Shown here: in pieces, positions 49,997-57,637 of the stretch
Layout: each line of letters begins with the position of its first letter
Numbering within the stretch: the first letter of the stretch is position 1
Assembly (NCBI RefSeq): GCF_003185895.1
Contig: NZ_QHLY01000007.1
Span: 62,001 to 126,000, forward strand
Source: Cryobacterium arcticum
GTDB taxonomy: Bacteria; Actinomycetota; Actinomycetes; Actinomycetales; Microbacteriaceae
DNA length: 64,000 bases
Direction: 5' to 3'
Position numbers and translations under genes: made by a program
Notes under the pieces: model-generated
Seen by the model: the letters and a program-made list of their open reading frames with translations, nothing else
The model's database searches: none
Told to the model about the DNA's origin: nothing

Positions 49997-52900
49997 GTGA
50001 CCACATCATCCGCCGGAAGCGCTCCACGTCGGAGCCGTGCCCCGCTCGCCATCACGGCAGCGATCATCGCGGGGCTGGTGATTTTGTTCTTCATCTTCGC
50101 CGGGCTGTACGCGGATGTGCTCTGGTTCGACCAGCTCGGCTTCCTCAGCGTGCTGACCACGCAGTGGATCGCCAGCGGCGTCCTGTTCGTCATTGGCTTC
50201 CTCGGCATGGCCGTGCCGGTGTGGGCGAGCATCCAGCTCGCCTACCGCCTACGCCCCGTCTACGCGAAGCTGAACTCGCAGATCGACCGCTACCAGCAGG
50301 TGATCGAGCCGCTGCGTCGCCTCGCGATGTACGGCATCCCGGCGCTGCTGGGCCTGTTCGCCGGTGTCGCCGCTGCCACGCACTGGCAGACCATCCTGAT
50401 GTGGCTCAACCGCACGAATGCGGGCACCACAGACCCGCAGTTCGGCTTCGACGTGTCGTTCTACCTCTTCGACCTGCCGTTCTACCAGTCGCTGCTCGCC
50501 TTCAGCTCCGCTGTCGTACTGATCGCCGCCCTGGTCGCCCTGGCCACCTCCTACCTTTACGGCGCCATCCGCATCACCGGCCGTGAGGTCTACGTGGCCA
50601 AGGCCGCCCGCGTGCAGATCGCCGTCACCGCCGCCCTGTACCTGCTGCTGCAGGGCGTGAGCATCTGGCTCGACCAGTACTCCACCCTCACCCAGGCCAA
50701 CGACCTGATCACCGGCGCCGGCTACACCGACGTCAGCGCCACCATCCCCGGCCGGGCGATCCTGGCCGGCATCGCCGTGTTCGTTGCGATCCTGTTCATC
50801 GTCACCGCCTTCATCGGCCGCTGGCGTCTGCCCGTGATCGGCACCGCGTTGCTGATCGTGAGCAGCCTGCTGATCGGTTCGCTCTACCCGTGGGTGGTGC
50901 AGCGCTTCCAGGTCGACCCGAGCGCGAAGACCCTCGAAGCGCCGTACATCCAGCGCAACATCGACCTCACCCGGGACGCCTACGGCGTCGCCGACGTCGA
51001 GGAGATCCCCTACACCGCGACCACCACCGCAGAGTCCGGCGCACTGCGCGCCGACGCCGAGACCACGGCCAACATCCGTATTCTCGACCCGGCCCTTGTG
51101 AGCGACGCGTTCGCGCAGCTCGAGCAGTTCAAGCAGTACTACCAGTTCCCCTCCAACCTCGACGTCGACCGCTACACGATCGACGGCAAGTCGCAGGACA
51201 CCGTGGTGTCCGTGCGTGACCTCAACCTCTCCGGGCTGAGCAGCGAGACCTGGGTCAACTCCTCCGTGGTCTACACGCACGGTTATGGTGTGGTCGCCGC
51301 CTACGGCAACCAGCGCTCCACCGACGGCCAGCCCGTGTTCCTCGAGTCCGGTATCCCCACCTCCGGAGCCCTGGGCGAGTTCGAGCCGCGGGTGTACTTC
51401 GGCGAGACCTCCCCGACGTACTCGATCGTCGGCGCCCCCGAGGGCAGCGACCCCGTCGAGCTCGACTACCCGTCGGGTGAAGACGGCGCCCAGCAGACCT
51501 ACACCACCTTCAGCGGTGACGGTGGGCCCAGCCTGAGCGGTCCGTTCAACAAGCTGATCTACGCCCTCAAGTTCCAGTCGGAGCAGATCTTCCTGGCCAA
51601 CGCTGTCAGCGACGATTCCCAGATCCTGTACGACCGTGACCCGATCACCCGCGTGCAGAAGGTCGCGCCGTACCTGACGCTCGACTCCGACCCGTACCCG
51701 ACCGTCGTCGACGGGCGGATCAAGTGGGTCATCGACGCGTACACGACCTCGGCCAGCTACCCGTACTCCACCGCCGTCAGCCTGAGCGACGCCATCGCAG
51801 ACACCGAGACGCCGGAGCAGCCGTTCGCGCTGGACAACATCAACTACATGCGCAACTCGGTCAAGGCCACGGTGGATGCCTATGACGGCTCCGTCACTCT
51901 GTACGCCTGGGATGAAGAAGACCCGCTGCTGAAGACCTGGCAGAAGATCTTCCCGTCGACGGTCGAGCCGATGAGCGAGATGTCCGGCGACCTGATGAGC
52001 CACGTGCGCTACCCGGCCGACATGTTCAAGGTGCAGCGCGCCGTACTCGGCAAGTACCACGTGACCGACCCCGGTTCGTTCTACTCCGAAGACGACGCCT
52101 GGACCACCCCGAACGACCCGGTGTCGCCGTCGACCAACACGACCCTGCAGCCGCCGTACTACCTGACCATGCAGATGCCCGGCCAGGATTCCCCGTCGTA
52201 CTCGCTGTACTCCACGTTCATCCCGAACGCGTCCGGTGAGACCAGCCGTAACGTGCTGACCGGTTACCTGGCGGCCGATGCGGATGCGGGCTCGACCGAC
52301 GGTGAACGCAGCGACGGTTATGGCAAGCTCAGGCTGCTGACCCTGCCGAACGACATCACGGTGCCCGGCCCCGGCCAGGTGCAGGCCAAGTTCAACGGTG
52401 ATCCCACAATCTCCGCCGAGCTCAACCTGCTCAAGCAGGGTCAGTCCACGGTGCTCAACGGCAACCTGCTCACCCTGCCCGTCGGTGGCGGCCTGCTCTA
52501 CGTGCAGCCCGTGTACGTGCAGTCCACCGGTGAGACCAGCTACCCGCTGCTGCAGAAGGTCCTGGTGGCCTTCGGTGACCAGATCGCCTTCGAAGACACC
52601 CTGGACACCGCGCTGAACGTGCTGTTCCAGGGCGACTCCGGAGCGAACGCCGGCGACACCGATGTGCCCGCCGTCGAGACACCGGAGACCCCCACGGACG
52701 GCGGCGAGCCCACGGTTCCGTCGACCGAGACCGGGGACCCGGCAACGGATGCGCAGCTGAAGACGCTCCTGGCCACCGCCAAGGAAGCCATCGCCGAGAA
52801 GCAGGCCGCACTGGCCGCGAACGACCTGGCCGCCTTCGGAGTCGCTGACAAGAAGCTCTCCGAGACCGTGTCGAGCATGCTCTCCCTGATCGGCGAGTAG
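49997..52900 (+). CDS. UPF0182 family large membrane protein
   Basis: A 967-aa protein of the UPF0182 family, nearly universal in actinobacteria. Seven membrane helices lie in the first 300 residues. A large external domain follows, including YIQRNIDLTRDAYG, DVDRYTIDG, NAVSDDSQILYDRDP and MSGDLMSHVRYPADMFKVQR. An acidic Pro/Thr-rich linker precedes a C-terminal helix (about 905-967). Function unknown. GTG 49997 follows AAGAGG by seven nt. The family-order trio (zincin-like, YlbL-like, UPF0182) is complete here. Confidence 0.92.
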   Translation: MTTSSAGSAPRRSRAPLAITAAIIAGLVILFFIFAGLYADVLWFDQLGFLSVLTTQWIASGVLFVIGFLGMAVPVWASIQLAYRLRPVYAKLNSQIDRYQQVIEPLRRLAMYGIPALLGLFAGVAAATHWQTILMWLNRTNAGTTDPQFGFDVSFYLFDLPFYQSLLAFSSAVVLIAALVALATSYLYGAIRITGREVYVAKAARVQIAVTAALYLLLQGVSIWLDQYSTLTQANDLITGAGYTDVSATIPGRAILAGIAVFVAILFIVTAFIGRWRLPVIGTALLIVSSLLIGSLYPWVVQRFQVDPSAKTLEAPYIQRNIDLTRDAYGVADVEEIPYTATTTAESGALRADAETTANIRILDPALVSDAFAQLEQFKQYYQFPSNLDVDRYTIDGKSQDTVVSVRDLNLSGLSSETWVNSSVVYTHGYGVVAAYGNQRSTDGQPVFLESGIPTSGALGEFEPRVYFGETSPTYSIVGAPEGSDPVELDYPSGEDGAQQTYTTFSGDGGPSLSGPFNKLIYALKFQSEQIFLANAVSDDSQILYDRDPITRVQKVAPYLTLDSDPYPTVVDGRIKWVIDAYTTSASYPYSTAVSLSDAIADTETPEQPFALDNINYMRNSVKATVDAYDGSVTLYAWDEEDPLLKTWQKIFPSTVEPMSEMSGDLMSHVRYPADMFKVQRAVLGKYHVTDPGSFYSEDDAWTTPNDPVSPSTNTTLQPPYYLTMQMPGQDSPSYSLYSTFIPNASGETSRNVLTGYLAADADAGSTDGERSDGYGKLRLLTLPNDITVPGPGQVQAKFNGDPTISAELNLLKQGQSTVLNGNLLTLPVGGGLLYVQPVYVQSTGETSYPLLQKVLVAFGDQIAFEDTLDTALNVLFQGDSGANAGDTDVPAVETPETPTDGGEPTVPSTETGDPATDAQLKTLLATAKEAIAEKQAALAANDLAAFGVADKKLSETVSSMLSLIGE

Positions 52901-52919
52901 CGCTCAGGCATCCGCCGAC

Positions 52920-52963
52920 AACGCGGGTGGTGCACCGGTAAGCCGGGTTGCACCATCCGCGTT
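52920..52963 (+). terminator. Terminator after the UPF0182 gene
   Basis: AACGCGGGTGGTGCA (52920-52934) pairs with TGCACCATCCGCGTT (52949-52963), one mismatch, followed by TCTCGTT. Confidence 0.7.
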
Positions 52964-53025
52964 TCTCGTTCGGGGCGCGACGCGCCCGGGGGAGCGGCCG
53001 ATTCGAAGGGCTTGTAGAACTGTGG

Positions 53026-53031
53026 TAACTT
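53026..53031 (+). promoter_or_regulatory. -10 box TAACTT of the initiator tRNA gene
   Basis: TAACTT with a weak -35 (TTCGAA, 53002-53007, 18-nt spacer), ending 11 nt before the tRNA. Confidence 0.4.
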
Positions 53032-53042
53032 AGTTCTTGTAG

Positions 53043-53116
53043 CGCGGGGTGGAGCAGTTCGGTAGCTCGCTGGGCTCATAACCCAGAGGTCGTAGGTTCA
53101 AATCCTGCCCCCGCAA
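53043..53116 (+). tRNA. Initiator tRNA-Met (fMet), anticodon CAT
   Basis: A complete cloverleaf. The 5-prime C (53043) faces A (53115), the unpaired C1-A72 that marks bacterial initiator tRNA. The anticodon stem TGGG/CCCA contains the three consecutive G-C pairs needed for P-site binding, around CTCATAA. T-arm GTAGG-TTCAAAT-CCTGC. The discriminator is A116 and CCA is not encoded. Followed at once by a strong terminator. Confidence 0.95.
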
Positions 53117-53121
53117 CAGAA

Positions 53122-53158
53122 AAGAAAAGCCCCTCCAGTCGGAGGGGCTTTTCTTGTT
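53122..53158 (+). terminator. Rho-independent terminator of the tRNA gene
   Basis: AAGAAAAGCCCCTCC (53122-53136), loop AGTC, GGAGGGGCTTTTCTT (53141-53155), then GTTTC: a classical hairpin with T-rich tail. Confidence 0.9.
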
Positions 53159-53215
53159 TCATGGGCCGCGTGGCGCGCACCCGCAGAAGCGGGAGAACGG
53201 AACCGGGGGGATCCG

Positions 53216-53644
53216 ATGACACCAGGATCATTTACGAGGAAAAGCCGGGTGCGGCCGGTGTCGTGGAATCGGGAGGAGAGGTTCAGGCCGGTCTCGTCCC
53301 CGGTGGGTCCGCTGGCCGGTGGGGTCGTGCTGCTGGTCTGCTCGATCTATCTCACCGGACAGGTGATCATCAACTGGGACGCCTACACGGCCGCGATGCC
53401 CGGCAAGCAGGGCCTGCCCTACCTGTTGTGGCTCGCAACCATCGCCGCGTTAGCCCTGGGCCTGTGCACCATCGGGCCGCGGCGACGTTACCTCGCCGCG
53501 ACCACACCAGCCCAGCGCGCGGTGTTCGAAGCGGAGCTGCGGGTCGAGATGCGTCTCCGCCGCGCCGGGCTCCCGCCCGCACCGCCAATCCCGGACGCCG
53601 AAACGCCCAGCGCCTCGGACGCCCCGACCACGCCCGCGAGCTAG
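53216..53644 (+). CDS. Small two-helix membrane protein, unknown function
   Basis: A 142-aa protein: basic N-terminus, two membrane helices (about 30-50 and 68-87) joined by a short loop with IINWDAYTAAMPGKQG, then a cytoplasmic helical tail rich in Arg and Ala and a Pro/Ala/Thr end. No domain recognised. GGGGGG lies before ATG 53216. Ends next to a strong nested hairpin. Confidence 0.6.
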   Translation: MTPGSFTRKSRVRPVSWNREERFRPVSSPVGPLAGGVVLLVCSIYLTGQVIINWDAYTAAMPGKQGLPYLLWLATIAALALGLCTIGPRRRYLAATTPAQRAVFEAELRVEMRLRRAGLPPAPPIPDAETPSASDAPTTPAS

Positions 53645-53732
53645 TCGGGTGCTGGCGTAACTGCCACCAGTGCGGACTTCTGCGCCCGGTGCGCCGGGCG
53701 CAGAAGTCCGGTTCGGCAACAGTTACCCGACT
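53643..53732. repeat. Nested hairpin repeat, copy 1
   Basis: A perfect 17-bp stem (53673-53689 with 53694-53710, starting CGGACTTCTGCGCCCGG, loop TGCG) lies inside an outer pair AGTCGGGT...GTAACTG (53643-53663) and CAGTTACCCGACT (53720-53732). The 38-nt core matches 32 of 38 positions of the copy at 54232-54269. Located between convergent genes, so it may also terminate. Confidence 0.75.
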
Positions 53733-53740
53733 CCGCGGGG

Positions 53741-54139
53741 CTATCGTTCTTCGCCATCCTCATGGTCGGCATCCGGGTCGCCGCCGGTCTGCCCGGCTAA
53801 TTCAGCTCTATCGTCGGCGGAGGACTTCCGGTCGCTCTTCGCGTGAGACCGGTCTATCGCAGCTGCTCGTCGTTCACCGTGTCCGCGGTACGTCTCGGTG
53901 GTATCCAGGAACGCCTCGAGATCCGCGGCTTCCGCGCGCTTGTCGGATTGAGCGTCACGGAGATCGGCCTCATCGTCTCGCCGGTCCGCATCCGCCAGGA
54001 GTTTATGCACCTTTTGGTCCTGTCCTGACCGATTGCCTGCTTCCGCCTTTTCCCGGTTCTCCGGGATGAGGTCCGAGCCGGCCTCAGCGGCGTCGTCGCT
54101 CATGTCGGAGGAGTTCGTTGAGGTGCCCACAGTCACCAT
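53741..54139 (-). CDS. Highly charged Asp/Arg-rich protein, unknown function
   Basis: A 132-aa hydrophilic, largely disordered or coiled-coil protein without membrane segments. A central heptad-like repeat of the DxRD-xAD type is seen (LLADADRRDDEADLRDAQSD, then KRAEAADLEAF). Similar ADxRDxxAD runs occur in actinobacterial proteins, often linked to GAF or STAS domains, but none is attached here. AAGGGG precedes ATG 54139. Flanked by two copies of a hairpin repeat. Confidence 0.6.
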   Translation of the reverse strand: MVTVGTSTNSSDMSDDAAEAGSDLIPENREKAEAGNRSGQDQKVHKLLADADRRDDEADLRDAQSDKRAEAADLEAFLDTTETYRGHGERRAAAIDRSHAKSDRKSSADDRAELAGQTGGDPDADHEDGEER

Positions 54140-54219
54140 CTAACACCCCTTGTGGGCTGAAAGCCCGTAGCGGGCGGAGTTCCGGCCACGCCATCGAGCT
54201 AACCGCACAGCTGGTCAGC

Positions 54220-54281
54220 TGTTTCCCGAGCGGACAAATGCGCCCGGTGCGCCGGCCGCACTAGTCCGATTGGGGAACAGT
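54220..54281. repeat. Nested hairpin repeat, copy 2
   Basis: Core 54232-54269 (CGGAC...CCGGTGCGCCGG...GTCCG) is a degenerate copy of the repeat at 53673-53710, and again has an outer stem, CTGTTTCCC (54220-54228) with GGGGAACAG (54273-54281). Confidence 0.65.
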
Positions 54282-54328
54282 TCGGCCGGGCGGACTCTCG
54301 GGGCGAACGGCGGGTTGTCGAGCTTCTC

Positions 54329-54559
54329 ATGGCATCATCCCAAAGAAACGTCATCGGAACGTCGGGAGCAGTGCCGGCAATGCCGACCCTGCTGCCGCTG
54401 GCCATCCTCGGGGTCCTACTCGCCGACGGTTTCACGATCACGACCGAGGGCCCACGGTGGTTCTGGGTCGATTCGCCGGGGTTGGGCGTCCTTCTGGCAG
54501 TCGCTGGCGTCCTGCTCGGCGTGCTGCACTTCTGGCGTCGGGCCCGATCACACGCCTGA
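54329..54559 (+). CDS. Small hydrophobic protein, unknown function
   Basis: A 76-aa protein with two hydrophobic helices (about 20-33 and 50-68) around TTEGPRWFWVDSPG, ending with basic residues. No domain or convincing ribosome site; the true start could be ATG 54380 (MPTLLPLAIL). It is retained because the two-helix pattern with a positive end is protein-like. Confidence 0.45.
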   Translation: MASSQRNVIGTSGAVPAMPTLLPLAILGVLLADGFTITTEGPRWFWVDSPGLGVLLAVAGVLLGVLHFWRRARSHA

Positions 54560-54576
54560 CCGAAGGCCGCCCACGC

Positions 54577-54607
54577 AAAACGGCCCCGCACCGAAGTGCG
54601 GGGCCGT
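54577..54607 (-). terminator. Terminator of adhE
   Basis: ACGGCCCCGCAC (54580-54591), loop CGAA, GTGCGGGGCCGT (54596-54607): perfect 12-bp stem. Read on the minus strand it is followed by a T run (54577-54580), fitting rho-independent termination of adhE. Confidence 0.85.
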
Positions 54608-54652
54608 TCGTGGTGGTGCAGGTCGAACGGGTACTGCCAGAACTGCTGGAGC

Positions 54653-57403
54653 TTACTTGCCGACCTTGCGGGCGGTCTTCTTCTCGGCGGTCGTGGCGGC
54701 AACCTCTGCACCGGTCTCGAGCGCGGCGTCAACCACGGCTGCGCGGCCAGCGCGAACCTCGGCGAACGACGTGCCGTAGTACGCGGCTTCCATGAGGGTC
54801 TTCATGTCTTCCAGCATCGGCATCCGCGGGTTGGCGGGAGCGCACTGGTCGCCGTAAGCGCCCATGGCGAGCGAGTCGAGGCGGCTGATGAAGTCTTCCT
54901 CCGGCACACCCTGAGCCTGGAAGGACGGCTTGATGCCGACCTTGTCGCGCAGCTGCTCGACGGCCTTGGCGTAGGACTCGACGCCCTCGGCGGGAGTCGA
55001 GGCCGGCAGGCCCAGGTGCTTGGCGATCTCCTGGAAGCGCTCCGGGGCGATGTAGTGCTCGTACTTGGGCCAGCTGGTCAGCTTGGTCGGTACGGTGCCG
55101 TTGTAACGGATCACGTGCGGCAGGTAGGTCGCGTTGACCCGGCCGTGGATCAGGTGCAGCTGGGCGCCGGTGACGTGGGCCATCGCGTGGACTATGCCGA
55201 GGAAGGCGTTACCGAAGGCCATGCCCGAGATGGATGCGGCGTTGTGCATCTTCTCGCGGGCCTTGATCACGGTGTCATCGGTGCTGCCGATGGTGCCCTT
55301 GACGCTGGTCTCGATGTTCTCGAAGATCAGCTTGATCGCGTGCAGGCAGAGGCCGTCGGTGAAGTCGTTCGCGTAGACGGAGACATACGCCTCAGTGGCG
55401 TGGGTCAGGGCGTCGAAGCCCGAGTCGGCGGCGAGGAAGGAGGGCATCATGGCTGTGAGCACGGGGTCGATGATCGCGACGGACGGGATCAGCGCGTAGT
55501 CGGCCAGCGGGTACTTGACGCCGGTGACGTCGTCGGTGATGACGGCGAAGGGGGTCATCTCGCTGCCGGTGCCCGAGGTGGTCGGAATACAAACCAGCTT
55601 GGCCAGTTCGCCCAGGTCGGGGAACTTGAACGCGCGCTTGCGCACGTCGAAGAACTTTTCCTTCATGTCGGCGAATTCGATTTCGGGGTGTTCGTACAGG
55701 AGCCACATGACCTTCGCGGCGTCCATGGGCGAACCGCCACCGAGGGCGATGATGGTGTCCGGCTTGAAGGCGCGCATTTCCTCTGCGCCCTTCTCGACTG
55801 CGGCGACGGTGGGCTCGGGGAGCACGTTGTCGATGATCTGCAGGGCGACGCGGCCCTCGCGACGGTTGAGCACGTCGAGGATCTTGTCGACGAAGCCCAG
55901 GCGGGTCATGGTCGAGTCGGTCACGATGGTGACGCGGCTGACGTCGCGCATGTCAGCCAGGTAACGCACGGCGTTCGGCTCGAAGTAGGTCTTCGCGGGG
56001 ATCTTGAACCACTGCAAGTTGTTGTTCCTCCGGCCGATGCGCTTGACGTTGATCAGGTTGATCGCCGACACGTTGTTCGAGACGGAGTTGTGTCCGTACG
56101 AACCACAGCCGAGCGTGAGCGACGGGATGAACGCGTTGTAGATGTCACCGATGCCACCGAGCGAGCTGGGGGCGTTGGTGATGATGCGGACAGCCTTGAC
56201 GCGCTTGCCGAATTCCTCGATGATCGCGGGGTTTTCGCTGTGGATCGAGCCCGAGTGGCCCAGTCCGTCGAATTCCACCATCTGCTCGGAGAGCGAGATG
56301 CCCTCTTCGGCGTCCTTGGCGTGCAGGACGGCGAGAACCGGGGCCAGCTTTTCGCGGGTCATCGGTTCGTGCGGGCCGACTCCGGAAACCTCGACCAGAA
56401 TGATCGACGTGTCTTCGGGAATGGTGAAGCCGGCCTGAGCGGCGATCCACACCGGCGACTTGCCGACGACGGTGGGGTTCAGCTTGGCGCCGGCGCAGTT
56501 CTCCGAGTTGGCCTGCACACCGAAGATGAACTCTTCGAGCATGGTCTTCTCAGCGGCGCTGGCCAGGTGGGTGTGCAGAATCTTGAACTCAGCCATGGCC
56601 TCTTTGTAGAGGGGCTCTTCGATGATGACGGCCTGCTCCGAAGCGCAGATCATGCCGTAGTCGAAGGACTTGGAGAGCACGACGTCGTTGACGGCACGCT
56701 TGAGCTTGGCGCTCTTCTCGATGAAGGCGGGCACGTTTCCGGCGCCGACACCCAGGGCGGGCTTGCCGCAGGAGTAAGCAGCGCGCACCATGGCGTTACC
56801 ACCGGTGGCGAGGATGGTCGCGATACCGGGGTGGTTCATCAGCAGGGTGGATGCCTCAAGCGAGGGGGTTTCAATCCACTGAATACAGTTCTCGGGGGCG
56901 CCGGCCTTGATGGCGGCGTCGCGAACGACGCGGGCAGCGGCGACGGAGGACTGCTGGGCTCCCGGGTGGAAGCCGAAGATGATGGGGTTGCGGGTCTTCA
57001 GCGCGATGAGCGACTTGAAGATCGCGGTCGAGGTGGGGTTGGTCACCGGGGTGATGCCGCAGATGACGCCGACGGGCTCTGCGATCTCGGTGATGCCGGT
57101 GATCTCGTCGCGGCTGATGATGCCAACGGTCTTGAGGTTCTGCATGGAGTTGGTGACGTGCTCGCAAGCGAAGAGGTTCTTCACTGCCTTGTCCTCGAAG
57201 ACGCCACGGCCGGTTTCGGCAACGGCGTGCACGGCCAGTTCGGCGTGCTTGGACAGTGCGGCGACGGAAGCCTTCTTGACGATGAAGTCAATCTGTTCCT
57301 GCGTGAAGTTTGCGTATTCCTTGAGCGCGACCAAGCCCGCGGAAACCATGGAGTCGATCTGCGCAGCTAGTGGAGTGGCGACTGGATGGTCTGTGATCGT
57401 CAT
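54653..57403 (-). CDS. adhE: Bifunctional acetaldehyde-CoA/alcohol dehydrogenase
   Basis: A 916-aa fusion enzyme that reduces acetyl-CoA to acetaldehyde and then to ethanol, recycling NADH during fermentation. The N-terminal aldehyde dehydrogenase half has the catalytic Cys in DYGMICASEQ and the NPTSTAIFKSLIAL block. The C-terminal iron-dependent half has GGGSPMDAAKVMW, DSGFDALTHATEAYVS and FLGIVHAMAHVTGAQLHLIHG with iron-binding His. Length typical for AdhE. ATG 57403 has AGGAGGA. A -10 TATGTT is at 57452-57457 (minus), with a hypoxia-type 14-mer just upstream. Its presence suggests that the organism can ferment or survive low oxygen. Confidence 0.95.
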   Translation of the reverse strand: MTITDHPVATPLAAQIDSMVSAGLVALKEYANFTQEQIDFIVKKASVAALSKHAELAVHAVAETGRGVFEDKAVKNLFACEHVTNSMQNLKTVGIISRDEITGITEIAEPVGVICGITPVTNPTSTAIFKSLIALKTRNPIIFGFHPGAQQSSVAAARVVRDAAIKAGAPENCIQWIETPSLEASTLLMNHPGIATILATGGNAMVRAAYSCGKPALGVGAGNVPAFIEKSAKLKRAVNDVVLSKSFDYGMICASEQAVIIEEPLYKEAMAEFKILHTHLASAAEKTMLEEFIFGVQANSENCAGAKLNPTVVGKSPVWIAAQAGFTIPEDTSIILVEVSGVGPHEPMTREKLAPVLAVLHAKDAEEGISLSEQMVEFDGLGHSGSIHSENPAIIEEFGKRVKAVRIITNAPSSLGGIGDIYNAFIPSLTLGCGSYGHNSVSNNVSAINLINVKRIGRRNNNLQWFKIPAKTYFEPNAVRYLADMRDVSRVTIVTDSTMTRLGFVDKILDVLNRREGRVALQIIDNVLPEPTVAAVEKGAEEMRAFKPDTIIALGGGSPMDAAKVMWLLYEHPEIEFADMKEKFFDVRKRAFKFPDLGELAKLVCIPTTSGTGSEMTPFAVITDDVTGVKYPLADYALIPSVAIIDPVLTAMMPSFLAADSGFDALTHATEAYVSVYANDFTDGLCLHAIKLIFENIETSVKGTIGSTDDTVIKAREKMHNAASISGMAFGNAFLGIVHAMAHVTGAQLHLIHGRVNATYLPHVIRYNGTVPTKLTSWPKYEHYIAPERFQEIAKHLGLPASTPAEGVESYAKAVEQLRDKVGIKPSFQAQGVPEEDFISRLDSLAMGAYGDQCAPANPRMPMLEDMKTLMEAAYYGTSFAEVRAGRAAVVDAALETGAEVAATTAEKKTARKVGK

Positions 57404-57451
57404 TAGTTTTCCTCCTGGACAACCCGATCTGGGATCTTTGTCTCTGGTTCA

Positions 57452-57494
57452 AACATAGGACGGTCCCCGCGCGTAAACACGGGCCAAAGGTCCT
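57452..57494 (-). promoter_or_regulatory. adhE promoter with DosR/NarL-like box
   Basis: Minus-strand -10 TATGTT (57452-57457), start site expected near 57445. The near-palindrome GGGCCAAAGGTCCT (57481-57494) is centred near -42.5, the classic position for a class II activator. Resembles mycobacterial DosR boxes (GGGACNNNNGTCCC type). Confidence 0.5.
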
Positions 57495-57577
57495 GTCGCA
57501 AGGCCAATATTCCGCCCAGTGGACCTGTCGGGTCGACGTCGGGAAAATCCTCTGACCAGCAAAAACATCGCCACAGC

Positions 57578-57591
57578 GGGCCCAAGGTCCC
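57578..57591. promoter_or_regulatory. Second DosR/NarL-like box upstream of adhE
   Basis: GGGCCCAAGGTCCC matches the box at 57481 in 12 of 14 positions, about 97 nt further upstream. It lies just beyond the end of the nifS-like gene. Confidence 0.4.
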
Positions 57592-57637
57592 CGTTGAACG
57601 TGCACAAATGTCCGCTTTCACGGCCAGAAGAGGCGGG

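Noticed and set aside
53043-53116. Elongator tRNA-Met or tRNA-Ile (modified CAT) identity
   Set aside because: The C1-A72 mismatch and three G-C pairs in the anticodon stem mark an initiator tRNA.
53161-54069. 302-codon plus-strand frame over the small-gene region
   Set aside because: No domain or ribosome site; the overlapping 142-aa membrane gene and the opposite charged gene look more protein-like.
54596-57370. 924-codon plus-strand open frame opposite adhE
   Set aside because: Low-complexity Gly/Asp/Val/His composition typical of an antisense shadow; adhE is unambiguous.
57404-57637. Rex-type redox operator upstream of adhE
   Set aside because: No sequence close to a Rex palindrome (TTGTGAA-type arms) was found; only the GGGCC-AAGGTCC boxes stand out.
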